From Sphaerochaeta sp. UBA5849 (GTDB lineage Bacteria > Spirochaetota > Spirochaetia > Sphaerochaetales > Sphaerochaetaceae): a stretch of 58,125 nucleotides of DNA. Shown here in pieces: positions 15,576 through 24,113 of this stretch. The notes beneath the pieces were generated by a model. It was not told the DNA's origin. It did not search any database and saw nothing but the letters and a program-made list of their open reading frames with translations. The DNA lies in the NCBI GenBank assembly GCA_002432715.1, contig DJGJ01000018.1, positions 40,706 through 98,830 of the forward strand. The letters are read 5' to 3'. The position numbers were made by a program, and so were the translations under genes. How positions within the stretch are numbered: position 1 is the stretch's first letter; each line of letters begins with the position of its first letter.

Positions 15576-17374
15576 ATACCACAGTACTGCAACAAGCCTC
15601 ATACCTGGGCGAACACAATCAAGCCTTTGTGTTTGTCATCATCCTGAAAACCGAAGGATCGGCAAGCCGGAGCCAGGGTGCCATGGTGGTCGATCAAGCG
15701 GGAATCGTCACCGGAACAATCGGCGGCGGGGAAACCGAGGCCTACGCACAGCGCCAAGCCCTCGATCTTCTGTCCTCACAAGAGCAATCACGCCATCTCG
15801 CGTTCACTGTCCGGCAGGGGGAAGTCAGCGATGCAGGGACGGTGCACCTGCTGCTGCTGGCCTGCACCACCGAAAGCATGCAGAAAGCGTTCAGCCAATT
15901 CAGGGCTTGGGAGGCCCATCAATTGCACCATGTAATGGGCTTGCAACTCCAGCCTTCAATTGCCCTGATGGGGCTTTGTGAAGGAGGGGCCACCATCGGT
16001 GAAGTGCATCCACAATTCCTCGAACAGGCGCATCAGGTCCTTGAGAACAATGTTCCCCGCTACATCGAGACCAACAATTGGACTTGTTATTTGAGCCTCC
16101 CGGTCAAGGCGCACAACCTGCTGCTCATAGGGGGAGGACACGTCAACCAGGCGGTTGCACAACTAGCTCATGCGGTGGGCCTACCCACCCAGGTCGTGGA
16201 AACCCGGGCGGAGTTTGCAACCGAGGACCTGTTTCCCTTTGCAAAGAAGCGAATCGTCGCAGAGACGATGCAAAAAGCCCTTGAGGAGGCAAGCATCAAT
16301 GCTCGTACCGTCTGCGTCATTGCCAGCCATGCCTTCGACGAGGAGTCTGCCAAGCTGCTTCTGGACCGCGATATCGCCTATCTGGGTGTCCTCGGGTCTC
16401 GGCATAAGGCCAAGAGGCTGGCTGCATCCTTGAAATGCCGGACTCAAGCCATACAAAAGTTTTACTGCCCCATCGGTCTGGACCTGGGAAGTGAGACACC
16501 CCAGGAAATAGCTGTCTCGGTAATCGCCGAGGTCATGAAAGTGATCAACCAAACAACCGGAAGCAGCTTGAGAAACCTGGGGAGGAGGGTGGTATTGGTG
16601 CGAGGTGGCGGTGATTTGGCGACCGGAGTCATTCTCAGGCTCCATCGCAGCGGTTACCGTGTCATTGTCCTGGAAACGGAGCAACCCTCGGTCATCCGTA
16701 CCACCGTCAGCCTCGCCCAGGCTATGTTTCAAGGAAGAGTCGAGGTTGAAGGAATCACAGCGCAGAGGTGTGCTACGGTGAAAGAAGCGTTCAACCTGCT
16801 CGATGAAGACATCATCCCCGTTCTGGCAGACCCGGCCATGGAGTGCCTTGATGAGGTCCAGCCCGTTTGCCTGGTGGATGCCATCATGGCCAAACGGAAT
16901 CTGGGCACCCATATCGATGATGCTCCACTGGTCATCGCCCTTGGTCCTGGGTTTGAGGCTGGAGTGGATGCAGACATCGTCATTGAAACCAAACGAGGAC
17001 ACAGCCTTGGACGCATCCTCAGATCGGGTTGTGCAATCCCCAACACCGGCATTCCCGGCCTTGTGAACGGATTCGGAGAAGAGCGGGTGCTCCACTCCCC
17101 CAAGGCTGGAATTTTCAGATCACAGTGCACCATCGGTGACTTGGTTCACACAGGCCAGGTCATTGCAACCGTTGATGGTGAGCCGATTTTCGCTCCCATC
17201 GACGGCAAGCTCAGGGGCCTGCTCAATTCAGGCTTGCATGTCACCGCCCACTTCAAGGTTGCGGATATCGATCCCAGGGGGGAACAGGCCGACCATACCA
17301 CGGTCAGTGAGAAAGCCTATGCCATTGGGGGAGCCGTGCTGGAAGCGCTGGATGGGTTTCTGAATCGGGCATAA
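15572..17374 (+). CDS. XdhC-YqeB fusion protein (selenium/molybdenum hydroxylase maturation)
   Basis: 600 residues, three parts. Residues ~1-115: XdhC/CoxI domain (ILKTEGSASRSQGAMVV, GTIGGGETEA). Residues ~180-325: XdhC Rossmann domain (LLLIGGGHVNQAVAQLAH, YLGVLGSRHK, CPIGLDLGSETPQEIAVS). Residues ~340-600: YqeB/EF2563-type domain (VLVRGGGDLATGVILRLHRSG, IVIETKRGHSLGRI). XdhC proteins insert sulfurated molybdenum cofactor into xanthine dehydrogenase-type enzymes; YqeB is a marker of the selenium-dependent variant. Fusing both into one chain suggests they act together on the same cofactor. ATG overlaps the yqeC stop by 4 bp. Confidence 0.88.
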   Translation: MNTTVLQQASYLGEHNQAFVFVIILKTEGSASRSQGAMVVDQAGIVTGTIGGGETEAYAQRQALDLLSSQEQSRHLAFTVRQGEVSDAGTVHLLLLACTTESMQKAFSQFRAWEAHQLHHVMGLQLQPSIALMGLCEGGATIGEVHPQFLEQAHQVLENNVPRYIETNNWTCYLSLPVKAHNLLLIGGGHVNQAVAQLAHAVGLPTQVVETRAEFATEDLFPFAKKRIVAETMQKALEEASINARTVCVIASHAFDEESAKLLLDRDIAYLGVLGSRHKAKRLAASLKCRTQAIQKFYCPIGLDLGSETPQEIAVSVIAEVMKVINQTTGSSLRNLGRRVVLVRGGGDLATGVILRLHRSGYRVIVLETEQPSVIRTTVSLAQAMFQGRVEVEGITAQRCATVKEAFNLLDEDIIPVLADPAMECLDEVQPVCLVDAIMAKRNLGTHIDDAPLVIALGPGFEAGVDADIVIETKRGHSLGRILRSGCAIPNTGIPGLVNGFGEERVLHSPKAGIFRSQCTIGDLVHTGQVIATVDGEPIFAPIDGKLRGLLNSGLHVTAHFKVADIDPRGEQADHTTVSEKAYAIGGAVLEALDGFLNRA

Positions 17375-17433
17375 GCCATTGATTTTTTAAAACTTTAATG
17401 GATTATTTCACTGTATTGCAGTAAACTCATCCC

Positions 17434-18558
17434 ATGCGGCGAATCTATTTGGATAATGCATCGACCTCTTTTCCAAAAGCTCCGGGTGTAATACAAGCCA
17501 TGAGCACCTATCTTGCAGAAAATGCTTCCAATCCCGGAAGGGGAAGTTATGAGCATGCCGTCCAAGCGATGGAGCAGGTGATGGACTGTCGCCAGAAACT
17601 GGAATTACTGTTTGGATGCAGGGAAAGCAGGAATGTGGTGTTCTCGCTCAATGTCACCACCGCCCTCAACACCTTGGTGGCAGGCTTGCTCACACCAGAC
17701 GATCATGTGCTGGTAAGCGGTGTGGAGCACAATGCAGTGATGCGAACAGTGCATCTGCACCGCATCCCCTATTCGGTGATTCCCTGCGACAAGCAAGGCC
17801 GAATCATCTTGGAAACAATCCCTTCCTTGGTCAAACCCCAAACCAAGGCCCTCATCCTTACCAGCGCGTCCAATGTTGCAGGCACCATCCAACCGATCAG
17901 GGAGGCGGGAACAATAGCCCACCAGTTGGGCCTCTGGACCTGCATAGACACAGCCCAAGGAACACCTGCCGTCGAATGCCGGCTCGAGGAAGGAGTCATT
18001 GATGCAATTGCTTTCACAGGACACAAGGGAATTGCAGGGCCGCAGGGAGTCGGCGGCTTGGTCCTTTCCCCCCATCTTGCCAAGAGGATCACTCCTTCGG
18101 TAGGAGGAGGAACAGGCAGCAGGAGCGAAAGCTTTTCGATGCCTGAGCTGCTGCCTGACCGACTCGAGGCGGGAACCCAAAACATTGTGGGCATCGTAGG
18201 GCTTGGTGCTGCATTGGCAAGCCTTGGAAAGAGGGGCGATCAGGACCGAACCAGCTGCAATCGACTGCTCTCCTATTTTCTCGGTGACAGCCGTATCCGA
18301 GTCATCGGTCCAAAGACCATGGAAGAGCGTACCAGCGTGATCAGCATCATCGTCGAGGGATTCGGCCTTGCCGAGCTTGCCTACCGCCTCGATGCAGAGT
18401 ACGGCATCCAAACCCGCTACGGCCTGCACTGTGCACCACTGGCCCATCAAAGTCTGGGAACACTTCAAACAGGAACACTTCGCTTCAGTTGCGGCCCTGC
18501 AACGACACACGAAGAAATCGATTATACCATCCAAGCCATGAAGGAGTTGCTTTGCTGA
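17434..18558 (+). CDS. Cysteine desulfurase-like class V aminotransferase (EF2568 type)
   Basis: 374 residues, PLP enzyme. N-terminus RRIYLDNASTSFPKAPGV, PLP Lys in FTGHKGIAGPQG, and the sulfur-carrying Cys in RYGLHCAPLAHQS. This matches the cysteine desulfurase-like subfamily found with yqeB/yqeC and molybdenum hydroxylase genes, where it may supply sulfur or selenium for the cofactor (inference; a selenocysteine lyase role is possible). It starts 59 bases after the fusion gene, and its stop shares one base with the next ATG (TGATG). Confidence 0.87.
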   Translation: MRRIYLDNASTSFPKAPGVIQAMSTYLAENASNPGRGSYEHAVQAMEQVMDCRQKLELLFGCRESRNVVFSLNVTTALNTLVAGLLTPDDHVLVSGVEHNAVMRTVHLHRIPYSVIPCDKQGRIILETIPSLVKPQTKALILTSASNVAGTIQPIREAGTIAHQLGLWTCIDTAQGTPAVECRLEEGVIDAIAFTGHKGIAGPQGVGGLVLSPHLAKRITPSVGGGTGSRSESFSMPELLPDRLEAGTQNIVGIVGLGAALASLGKRGDQDRTSCNRLLSYFLGDSRIRVIGPKTMEERTSVISIIVEGFGLAELAYRLDAEYGIQTRYGLHCAPLAHQSLGTLQTGTLRFSCGPATTHEEIDYTIQAMKELLC

Positions 18559-19493
18559 TGAAATACCACAACTTGTTGCTCAATGCCCTGAAAAACGGGG
18601 ATGTCACTCGAAAGACCGTGATAAGCGGCCCTCATGTAGGAGATGAAGCACTCTACAGCAATGCAGCATTGCTTTGGGGCAGCTGCGATGCAGCCGGCGG
18701 CGAGGTTTTGGAAGAAAGATTGCAGACCGATGTCGAATTGGTTGTCTGTGGTGGTGGGCACATCGCCCTTGAGCTGGTTGCTTTTGCATCCCGTCTCGGA
18801 TACAGGATAACCGTCATCGATGAGAGGGAGCAGTATTGCAACAATACGCGCTTTTGTGGTGCACAGTGTGTGTGTGCTCCCTTTGATCAGGCATTGGATG
18901 GGGAGCATGGTTGGATCAGGCCCTACTTTGTCATCGCAACACGCGGCCACAGCTACGACCAACTCTGTCTTCAGAAAATCCTGGGACTCAATCACCGCTA
19001 TATCGGCATGATAGGCAGCAAGTCGAAAGTAGCTGCTACCTTCGAAAATCTGAGAAATCTTGGATTCTCCCAAGCGCAGCTTGATCAAGTCCACTCTCCG
19101 ATCGGCCTGGACATCGGGGCGGTGACCGCCGGCGAGATTGCCGTTTCCATTCTGGCTCAAATCATCCAAACAGTACGCACAGAGAAGCATGTGGTGCAAC
19201 TGGACAGGAACCTGCTGGAACGCCTGGCTCGGACTGAACAGAAATTCTGCCTGGTGCGTGTCATTGAAAAGCATGGCTCTGCTCCCTGCGATGTCGGATT
19301 TCAGATGGCAGTGTTCGAGGATGGGACGGTTGAGGGAACCGTTGGAGGCGGCTCAGTCGAAGCAAAGGCAATCGAGGATGCGAGGCAGACGACCAGCAAT
19401 CAAGTAAGAGCCTACGACCTTTCCAATGCAAAAGCCTCGGAGCTGGGGATGATTTGCGGTGGCAATGTGCGCCTGCTCTTTCAGCTTTGGTGA
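18558..19493 (+). CDS. XdhC family protein with reversed domain order
   Basis: 311 residues. Unlike the XdhC part of the gene two upstream, the Rossmann domain comes first (VVCGGGHIALELVAFASRLG near residue 62; YIGMIGSKSK; HSPIGLDIGAVTAGEIAVS) and the XdhC/CoxI domain second (VRVIEKHGSAPCDVG and GTVGGGSVEAKAIEDARQ, about residues 230-290). Molybdenum-cofactor chaperone for a hydroxylase, by family. The ATG uses the last base of the previous stop; AAGGAG lies 11 bases upstream. Its end overlaps the convergent FemAB-like gene by 13 bp. No hydroxylase subunit or selD is in the window. Confidence 0.86.
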   Translation: MKYHNLLLNALKNGDVTRKTVISGPHVGDEALYSNAALLWGSCDAAGGEVLEERLQTDVELVVCGGGHIALELVAFASRLGYRITVIDEREQYCNNTRFCGAQCVCAPFDQALDGEHGWIRPYFVIATRGHSYDQLCLQKILGLNHRYIGMIGSKSKVAATFENLRNLGFSQAQLDQVHSPIGLDIGAVTAGEIAVSILAQIIQTVRTEKHVVQLDRNLLERLARTEQKFCLVRVIEKHGSAPCDVGFQMAVFEDGTVEGTVGGGSVEAKAIEDARQTTSNQVRAYDLSNAKASELGMICGGNVRLLFQLW

Positions 19494-20554
19494 TAGCCCT
19501 CACCGACCATCTCATAGGCAAAGAGCGTTTGGGCATCCTCGCTGTTGTAGGCGAAATCCCAACACCCCATGCGATGCAGCATGCTCCCTCCAAACCCTTT
19601 CTTGAAGGAGTAGAGTCCGCTCATCGGATGCTCCTTCTCCTTCGTTGGCGAGACGCCGAACAGATCGTATTCGCTGCAGTTCCAGCTTTTTGCCAGCTTG
19701 ATGGCACCCCATTGCAGTGCATAGGTGCTCATGGTGTTTCGCATAAGCGAGGAAGAGGCGCCATAGAGGTAGGTCGCCCGGTTCTTTGAACGGCTGAGGA
19801 ACATTGCACTGAGCGGAATTCCCTCATAGAAGGCCATCAGCAAGACAACTGTGGCACTCTCATCGACAGGTCCATAGAGCGAATCAAAGAAACAGCGGTC
19901 ATGCAAATTGATGCGATTGCGTGCGCAGGTCTGGCGGTACAGGTCGTAGAAGGTATCGAGATGGTCGTGTCCGACTTGACGCACCAGAACGCCTTTACGT
20001 AAGGCCAAATTGATGTTGTACCGGGTTTTGTGATGCATCCGTGACAGGATTTCCTCTTCGCCCGGCCTGAGGTCGATGAGCATGGTATCACTGGGCAGCT
20101 GGTTGGAAACCGACTTGTGCAGACTTCGCTTGCTCGTTCCCCAGTTCAACCTGAGATTTTGGAGAGTGAGAGGAAGATCCTCATCCTCCCAGATGGTTTT
20201 CCAAGGAAGGTCATAGCGCAGCAGGATGCAGTGCCGGGGAAGCTTTTCCTGCAGATTCATGGACAGTTCTTCCAAAAAAAGCCCCATTCGATCCTCCTGG
20301 GGACTGAGAACCGGACCATACGGGACATAGCCGATGCTCTGCTCCCGATTGACGGGAACCAGCTGGACAAGCACGTCGTCCAGTATATAGGATGAGGCGG
20401 GAGACCCTTGCAAGTCTTCCGAACGGACCTTGATATCAAAAGCTTTCGTTTCGTAACCCTGTTTTTGCTTTACTTGTGACCAAAAGGACGATTGATGCAA
20501 CAGCGGAGTATCATAGAGGTACGCAGGTTCTTTTTCCTGCACACTGACGTTCAT
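19481..20554 (-). CDS. FemAB-type aminoacyltransferase (peptidoglycan bridge family)
   Basis: 357 residues in the FemAB/GNAT-duplicate family: PAYLYDTPLLHQSSFWSQVK at the start, the region IDLRPGEEEILSRMHHKTRYNI in the middle, and AMFLSRSKNRATYLYGASS with GVSPTKEKEHPMSGLYSFKKGFGG near the end (each motif given in parts). Such enzymes use aminoacyl-tRNA to add residues to the peptide of lipid II. The frame is open upstream, but GGAG 6 bases before the ATG at 20554 (MNVSVQEKEPAYL) decides the start. It is divergent from phoR across a 172-bp gap holding the candidate Pho box. Confidence 0.85.
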   Translation of the reverse strand: MNVSVQEKEPAYLYDTPLLHQSSFWSQVKQKQGYETKAFDIKVRSEDLQGSPASSYILDDVLVQLVPVNREQSIGYVPYGPVLSPQEDRMGLFLEELSMNLQEKLPRHCILLRYDLPWKTIWEDEDLPLTLQNLRLNWGTSKRSLHKSVSNQLPSDTMLIDLRPGEEEILSRMHHKTRYNINLALRKGVLVRQVGHDHLDTFYDLYRQTCARNRINLHDRCFFDSLYGPVDESATVVLLMAFYEGIPLSAMFLSRSKNRATYLYGASSSLMRNTMSTYALQWGAIKLAKSWNCSEYDLFGVSPTKEKEHPMSGLYSFKKGFGGSMLHRMGCWDFAYNSEDAQTLFAYEMVGEGYHQS

Positions 20555-20614
20555 CGCATGCTCCCTGAAATAATGGTGAAAAAATTTTATCACAAAACAT
20601 ACAAAGAAGAAAGG

Positions 20615-20647
20615 TATGTATAAGATATGAGAAAACTGTGAAATACG
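20615..20647 (+). promoter_or_regulatory. Candidate Pho box upstream of phoR (three 11-bp repeats)
   Basis: Three units in perfect 11-base phase: TATGTATAAGA, TATGAGAAAAC, TGTGAAATACG. Every unit keeps T-R-T-G at positions 1-4. The block ends 10 bases before the -35 of the phoR promoter. The same unit recurs upstream of phoB and pstS. Confidence 0.65.
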
Positions 20648-20657
20648 GCTGGCGTCC

Positions 20658-20686
20658 TTGTTTGGCCCATCCTTCCTTGCTACAGT
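20658..20686 (+). promoter_or_regulatory. phoR promoter
   Basis: TTGTTT (20658-20663), 17-base spacer, TACAGT (20681-20686), about 40 bases before the phoR ATG at 20727. Poor -35, as expected for an activator-dependent promoter with the repeat block just upstream. Confidence 0.5.
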
Positions 20687-20726
20687 ATTTTCATGCACGA
20701 TTCTTACCTGCCAGGGAGTTGGTACC

Positions 20727-22565
20727 ATGAAATTCTCAAGCATCCGTTCCAATTTACTCGTTTCCTCCCTCATTCTCCTCATGTTGAGCCTTACACTCAG
20801 TTACAGTCTTTCCAACAGGGCTTTCAGTGCAGCCCTTCGGCAGTCCACCTATGCCGAGCTGAAAGGAAATGCCGAATACCTGTACGATATTGTCTCTCGA
20901 TACTCACAACCCTGGCAGGAGGGTCACTTTGATGCATATGCAGAGTCGACGGCAACCAGAATCACCTTGATCGCCCACGACGGCCAAGTGCTCTTCGATT
21001 CGGAATTCGACATCTCACAGTTGAACAATCACCTTTGGAGGCAGGAAGTACAAGAGGCTCTGGACAAGGGAAGTGCATCCAGTGAGCGGACAAGTGCAAC
21101 CGAGAATCTTCCGGTGCTTTACTATGCACGCTCGGTGGAAAACCATCCCACCATTGCAGTCATTCGAGTCTCGAAAACATTGAATCAGCTCAGCGGGTAC
21201 AAAGAAACGTATCAGCAGATGTTTTTGGGCAATCTTGCCATTCTTGTGCTGCTTCTTCTTGGTATTACCACCGTTTCGATCATGCTGCTCACCAAACCCC
21301 TGAAGAAAATCCAGACCTTGGCAAAACACTATGCCCAAGGGAACCTGAATGAACGACTTTCGATCCAGAGCCCAAAGGAGATGGCCGACCTTGCCTCTTC
21401 AATGCAGCATATGGCCTCATTGCTGAAAACAAACCGTGATCGTTTGGAAACCTCGCACAACCGTTTGCAGGCCATCATGGACAACCTGCACGAGGGAATC
21501 CTGCTGCTGGATTCCAACCTTGTCATAGAGGTGGCCAACCTCGAGGCGGTCAAACTGCTTGGCGGTGATCCAACCGGACGCAGGCTGGGCGAGGTAATCT
21601 CTTCGACCGAGGTGCTTTCGGCCTGCAACACATGCTCCAAGGACGGTACTGCAACGTCGCTTACCGTTGCCAAGTACAATCATCTCTACGGGGAGAGCGC
21701 CATACTGGTAGGAAAGCGCAAAGCAAGAACCCTTCGCTTTCTCTGTTCTCCGCTGACCCAGTCCAAAGGGTTGAACAAATCGATGGTGGTATCGATCCAG
21801 GATATGACTGAACTGACGAGGTTGGAACAGATTCGAAAGGATTTTGTGGCAAATGTCAGCCATGAATTGAAAACGCCGATCACTTCGATCACCGGGTTTT
21901 CCGAGGCCTTGCTGGAAGCACGGACCGAACAACAATTGAGGCAGTTCGGCCAAGTCATCCATCGTCAGGCAAGCAATATGAAACGCATTGTCGATGATTT
22001 GTTGCTGCTCTCCAGCCTCGAGCAGTCAAATACTCATCCCACCATGACTTGGACACAAGTCGAACAAATCATTGAGGAGACTGTGCAGAACTGCAAATAC
22101 CGGTTCGAGGAGAAACAAAGCACACTGACAACACAGATCGACAATCCTCTGGGTTATGAAATCTTGTGCAGCGGCATGCTGATCACCCAGGCTCTGACAA
22201 ACCTCGTAATGAATGCATTGGCCTACTCAAGCGAACGTTCACCTGTTACGCTGGCATGTCATGTGGATGACTTGACCGCCACCTTCTCGGTAAAGGATGA
22301 AGGCATCGGGATACCGGTTGAGGACCAAGAGCGCATTTTTGAGCGTTTTTACCGTGTCGACACCGCCCGGAGCCGCAGCCAAGGAGGCACCGGACTCGGT
22401 CTTTCCATCGTCAAGCACATCACCGGTGTGCATCATGGAAGCATAGAAGTACAGAGCGAAGTAGGAAAAGGCAGTCTCTTTATCATGAGACTGCCTCGAA
22501 GCGGCTTTGAGCTTCCCGATCTGGAAGAGCGAAGCAATTCATTGTATCGGAAAAACTCTCAATAG
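20727..22565 (+). CDS. phoR: PhoR-like sensor histidine kinase
   Basis: 612 residues, inner-membrane kinase. Membrane helix at ~9-29, extracytoplasmic sensor (~30-165), second helix ~168-190, HAMP domain, PAS domain (~255-360), HisKA with VANVSHELKTPITSITGF, and HATPase_c with NLVMNALAYS, DEGIGIP and GTGLGLSIVKHI. Presumed partner of PhoB. AGGGAG lies 8 bases before the ATG at 20727, which fixes the start inside a longer open frame. It ends 3 bases from phoU, convergently. Confidence 0.88.
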   Translation: MKFSSIRSNLLVSSLILLMLSLTLSYSLSNRAFSAALRQSTYAELKGNAEYLYDIVSRYSQPWQEGHFDAYAESTATRITLIAHDGQVLFDSEFDISQLNNHLWRQEVQEALDKGSASSERTSATENLPVLYYARSVENHPTIAVIRVSKTLNQLSGYKETYQQMFLGNLAILVLLLLGITTVSIMLLTKPLKKIQTLAKHYAQGNLNERLSIQSPKEMADLASSMQHMASLLKTNRDRLETSHNRLQAIMDNLHEGILLLDSNLVIEVANLEAVKLLGGDPTGRRLGEVISSTEVLSACNTCSKDGTATSLTVAKYNHLYGESAILVGKRKARTLRFLCSPLTQSKGLNKSMVVSIQDMTELTRLEQIRKDFVANVSHELKTPITSITGFSEALLEARTEQQLRQFGQVIHRQASNMKRIVDDLLLLSSLEQSNTHPTMTWTQVEQIIEETVQNCKYRFEEKQSTLTTQIDNPLGYEILCSGMLITQALTNLVMNALAYSSERSPVTLACHVDDLTATFSVKDEGIGIPVEDQERIFERFYRVDTARSRSQGGTGLGLSIVKHITGVHHGSIEVQSEVGKGSLFIMRLPRSGFELPDLEERSNSLYRKNSQ

Positions 22566-22568
22566 GGT

Positions 22569-23267
22569 TCAGACGCGGGGAATGGCTGGATTCTGCAACT
22601 TCGGTCCGTTGAGTTTCGGCCTCTGCCCTTTTTCCATGTACACAATCCAGCGGCAGATGGTTGTCACATGATCGCCGAGGCGCTCCATCTCCTTGGTAAG
22701 GTAATGGAGATTGAGGATGCGTTCCATCTCCTTTTCGTTTTCCGGTTTCAATGCATAGAGATCCTTATTCAACTCATCACGTAAAAGATCCATCCGATCG
22801 TCCATGGCGGCCACTTCAATGGCTTTTTCAGCTTTTACATCAATGAATGCCTCTACAGCACGACGGGTCATGGTTGCTCCGAGCAAGGCCATTTCGCTGA
22901 TGCGTTGAACAAACGGGGTGAACTGGGGAGACTCCTCCCACCGCGTCATTTTCGCCATATGGGCGGCATGGTCTCCCATCCGCTCCAGGCTGGAAACAAT
23001 TTTCATGCCGGCGATAATGTGACGCATGTAGTGCCCGTAGGGAGCTTCACTGATAAGCAGGCGCACCCCATCGTTCTCCACCATCTCCTGTAGCTGGTCG
23101 ATGAACCAATCGTTGGCGACAACCTTCTTGGCCAGCTCCTCATCATGATTGCTGAACGCGGCATGGGCAAGAAGGATCGACTCCTCCACCCTGTTGACCA
23201 TCTGGATCAGCAGTTCTTGAAAAAACCGCATTTTCTCATCCAGCATGGTAGTATGTTTTTCATCCAT
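22569..23267 (-). CDS. phoU: Phosphate transport regulator PhoU
   Basis: 232 residues, two PhoU helical repeats with the metal-binding acidic patterns (ERMGDHAAHMA in the first, EMERLGDHVTTIC in the second). PhoU connects the Pst transporter to PhoR and represses the Pho response when phosphate is plentiful. Last gene of the pst operon, 15 bases after pstB, with CAGGAGA as binding site. Confidence 0.95.
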   Translation of the reverse strand: MDEKHTTMLDEKMRFFQELLIQMVNRVEESILLAHAAFSNHDEELAKKVVANDWFIDQLQEMVENDGVRLLISEAPYGHYMRHIIAGMKIVSSLERMGDHAAHMAKMTRWEESPQFTPFVQRISEMALLGATMTRRAVEAFIDVKAEKAIEVAAMDDRMDLLRDELNKDLYALKPENEKEMERILNLHYLTKEMERLGDHVTTICRWIVYMEKGQRPKLNGPKLQNPAIPRV

Positions 23268-23282
23268 TTCAAATCTCCTGGG

Positions 23283-24113
23283 TCAACCGAATTTTCCCGA
23301 TATATACTCTTCCGTTTTCTTATGTACGGGATTGAGGAACAACTGCTCCGTCTTTTCATACTCCTGCAGATACCCGGTCCTGTTCTCATCCACCATGAAG
23401 AAGGCAGTATAGTCGGATACCCTGCTCGCCTGTCCCATATTATGGGTGACGATGACAATCGTATAGTCCTTTTTCAGCTCCAGAATCAACTCCTCAATCC
23501 TGGAAGTGGCTATCGGATCCAGGGCCGAAGCCGGTTCATCCATCAGGATCACTTCCGGTTGCACTGCAATGGTCCTCGCAATGCAGAGACGCTGCTGCTG
23601 GCCTCCACTGAGGCGCAAGGCATTCTGCTTGAGCTTGTCCTTTACCTCATCCCATAAGGCTGCGGAACGAAGACTGGTCTCCACCAACTCATCATAATCC
23701 CCTTTGTAGCCATTCACCCTTGCCCCCCAGGCAATATTCTCATAAATGGACTTGGGAAAAGGATTGGGTTTCTGGAACACCATGCCGATGCGCCTTCGGA
23801 TCAGAACAGGATCGACATCCTTTGCATAAAGATCCTCCCCATTGAACAGAACCCGGCCATCGAGTGTTGCCCCCCGAATCAGGTCGTTCATGCGGTTGAT
23901 GCTTCGAAGCACCGTACTTTTACCGCATCCCGATGGTCCAATGAAGGCTGTCACCTCGTGCTCATAGATTTCCATGCTCGCGTGCTTGACTGCAAGAAAG
24001 GATCCGTAATGGATATTGACATCATCCAACTGGATGATTGTTTTTTTGGGTTCCAATTTGCTCTTTTCTTGGAATACCGGTGGCAGGCTCTCAGCCAAAT
24101 TGGTTTTATTCAT
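23283..24113 (-). CDS. pstB: Phosphate ABC transporter ATP-binding protein
   Basis: 276 residues. Walker A GPSGCGKST, Q-loop VFQKPNPFP, signature LSGGQQQR, Walker B VILMDEPASALD, switch His in THNMGQA. The VFQKPNPFPKSIYENIA segment is specific for PstB. The ATG at 24113 overlaps the pstA stop by 4 bp and fits the usual PstB length; longer in-frame starts lie inside pstA. Confidence 0.96.
   Translation of the reverse strand: MNKTNLAESLPPVFQEKSKLEPKKTIIQLDDVNIHYGSFLAVKHASMEIYEHEVTAFIGPSGCGKSTVLRSINRMNDLIRGATLDGRVLFNGEDLYAKDVDPVLIRRRIGMVFQKPNPFPKSIYENIAWGARVNGYKGDYDELVETSLRSAALWDEVKDKLKQNALRLSGGQQQRLCIARTIAVQPEVILMDEPASALDPIATSRIEELILELKKDYTIVIVTHNMGQASRVSDYTAFFMVDENRTGYLQEYEKTEQLFLNPVHKKTEEYISGKFG

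Noticed and set aside
16181..18534. Two ~300-codon frames opposite the XdhC-YqeB fusion and desulfurase genes
   Set aside because: Both are mirror frames of well-supported genes in the operon.
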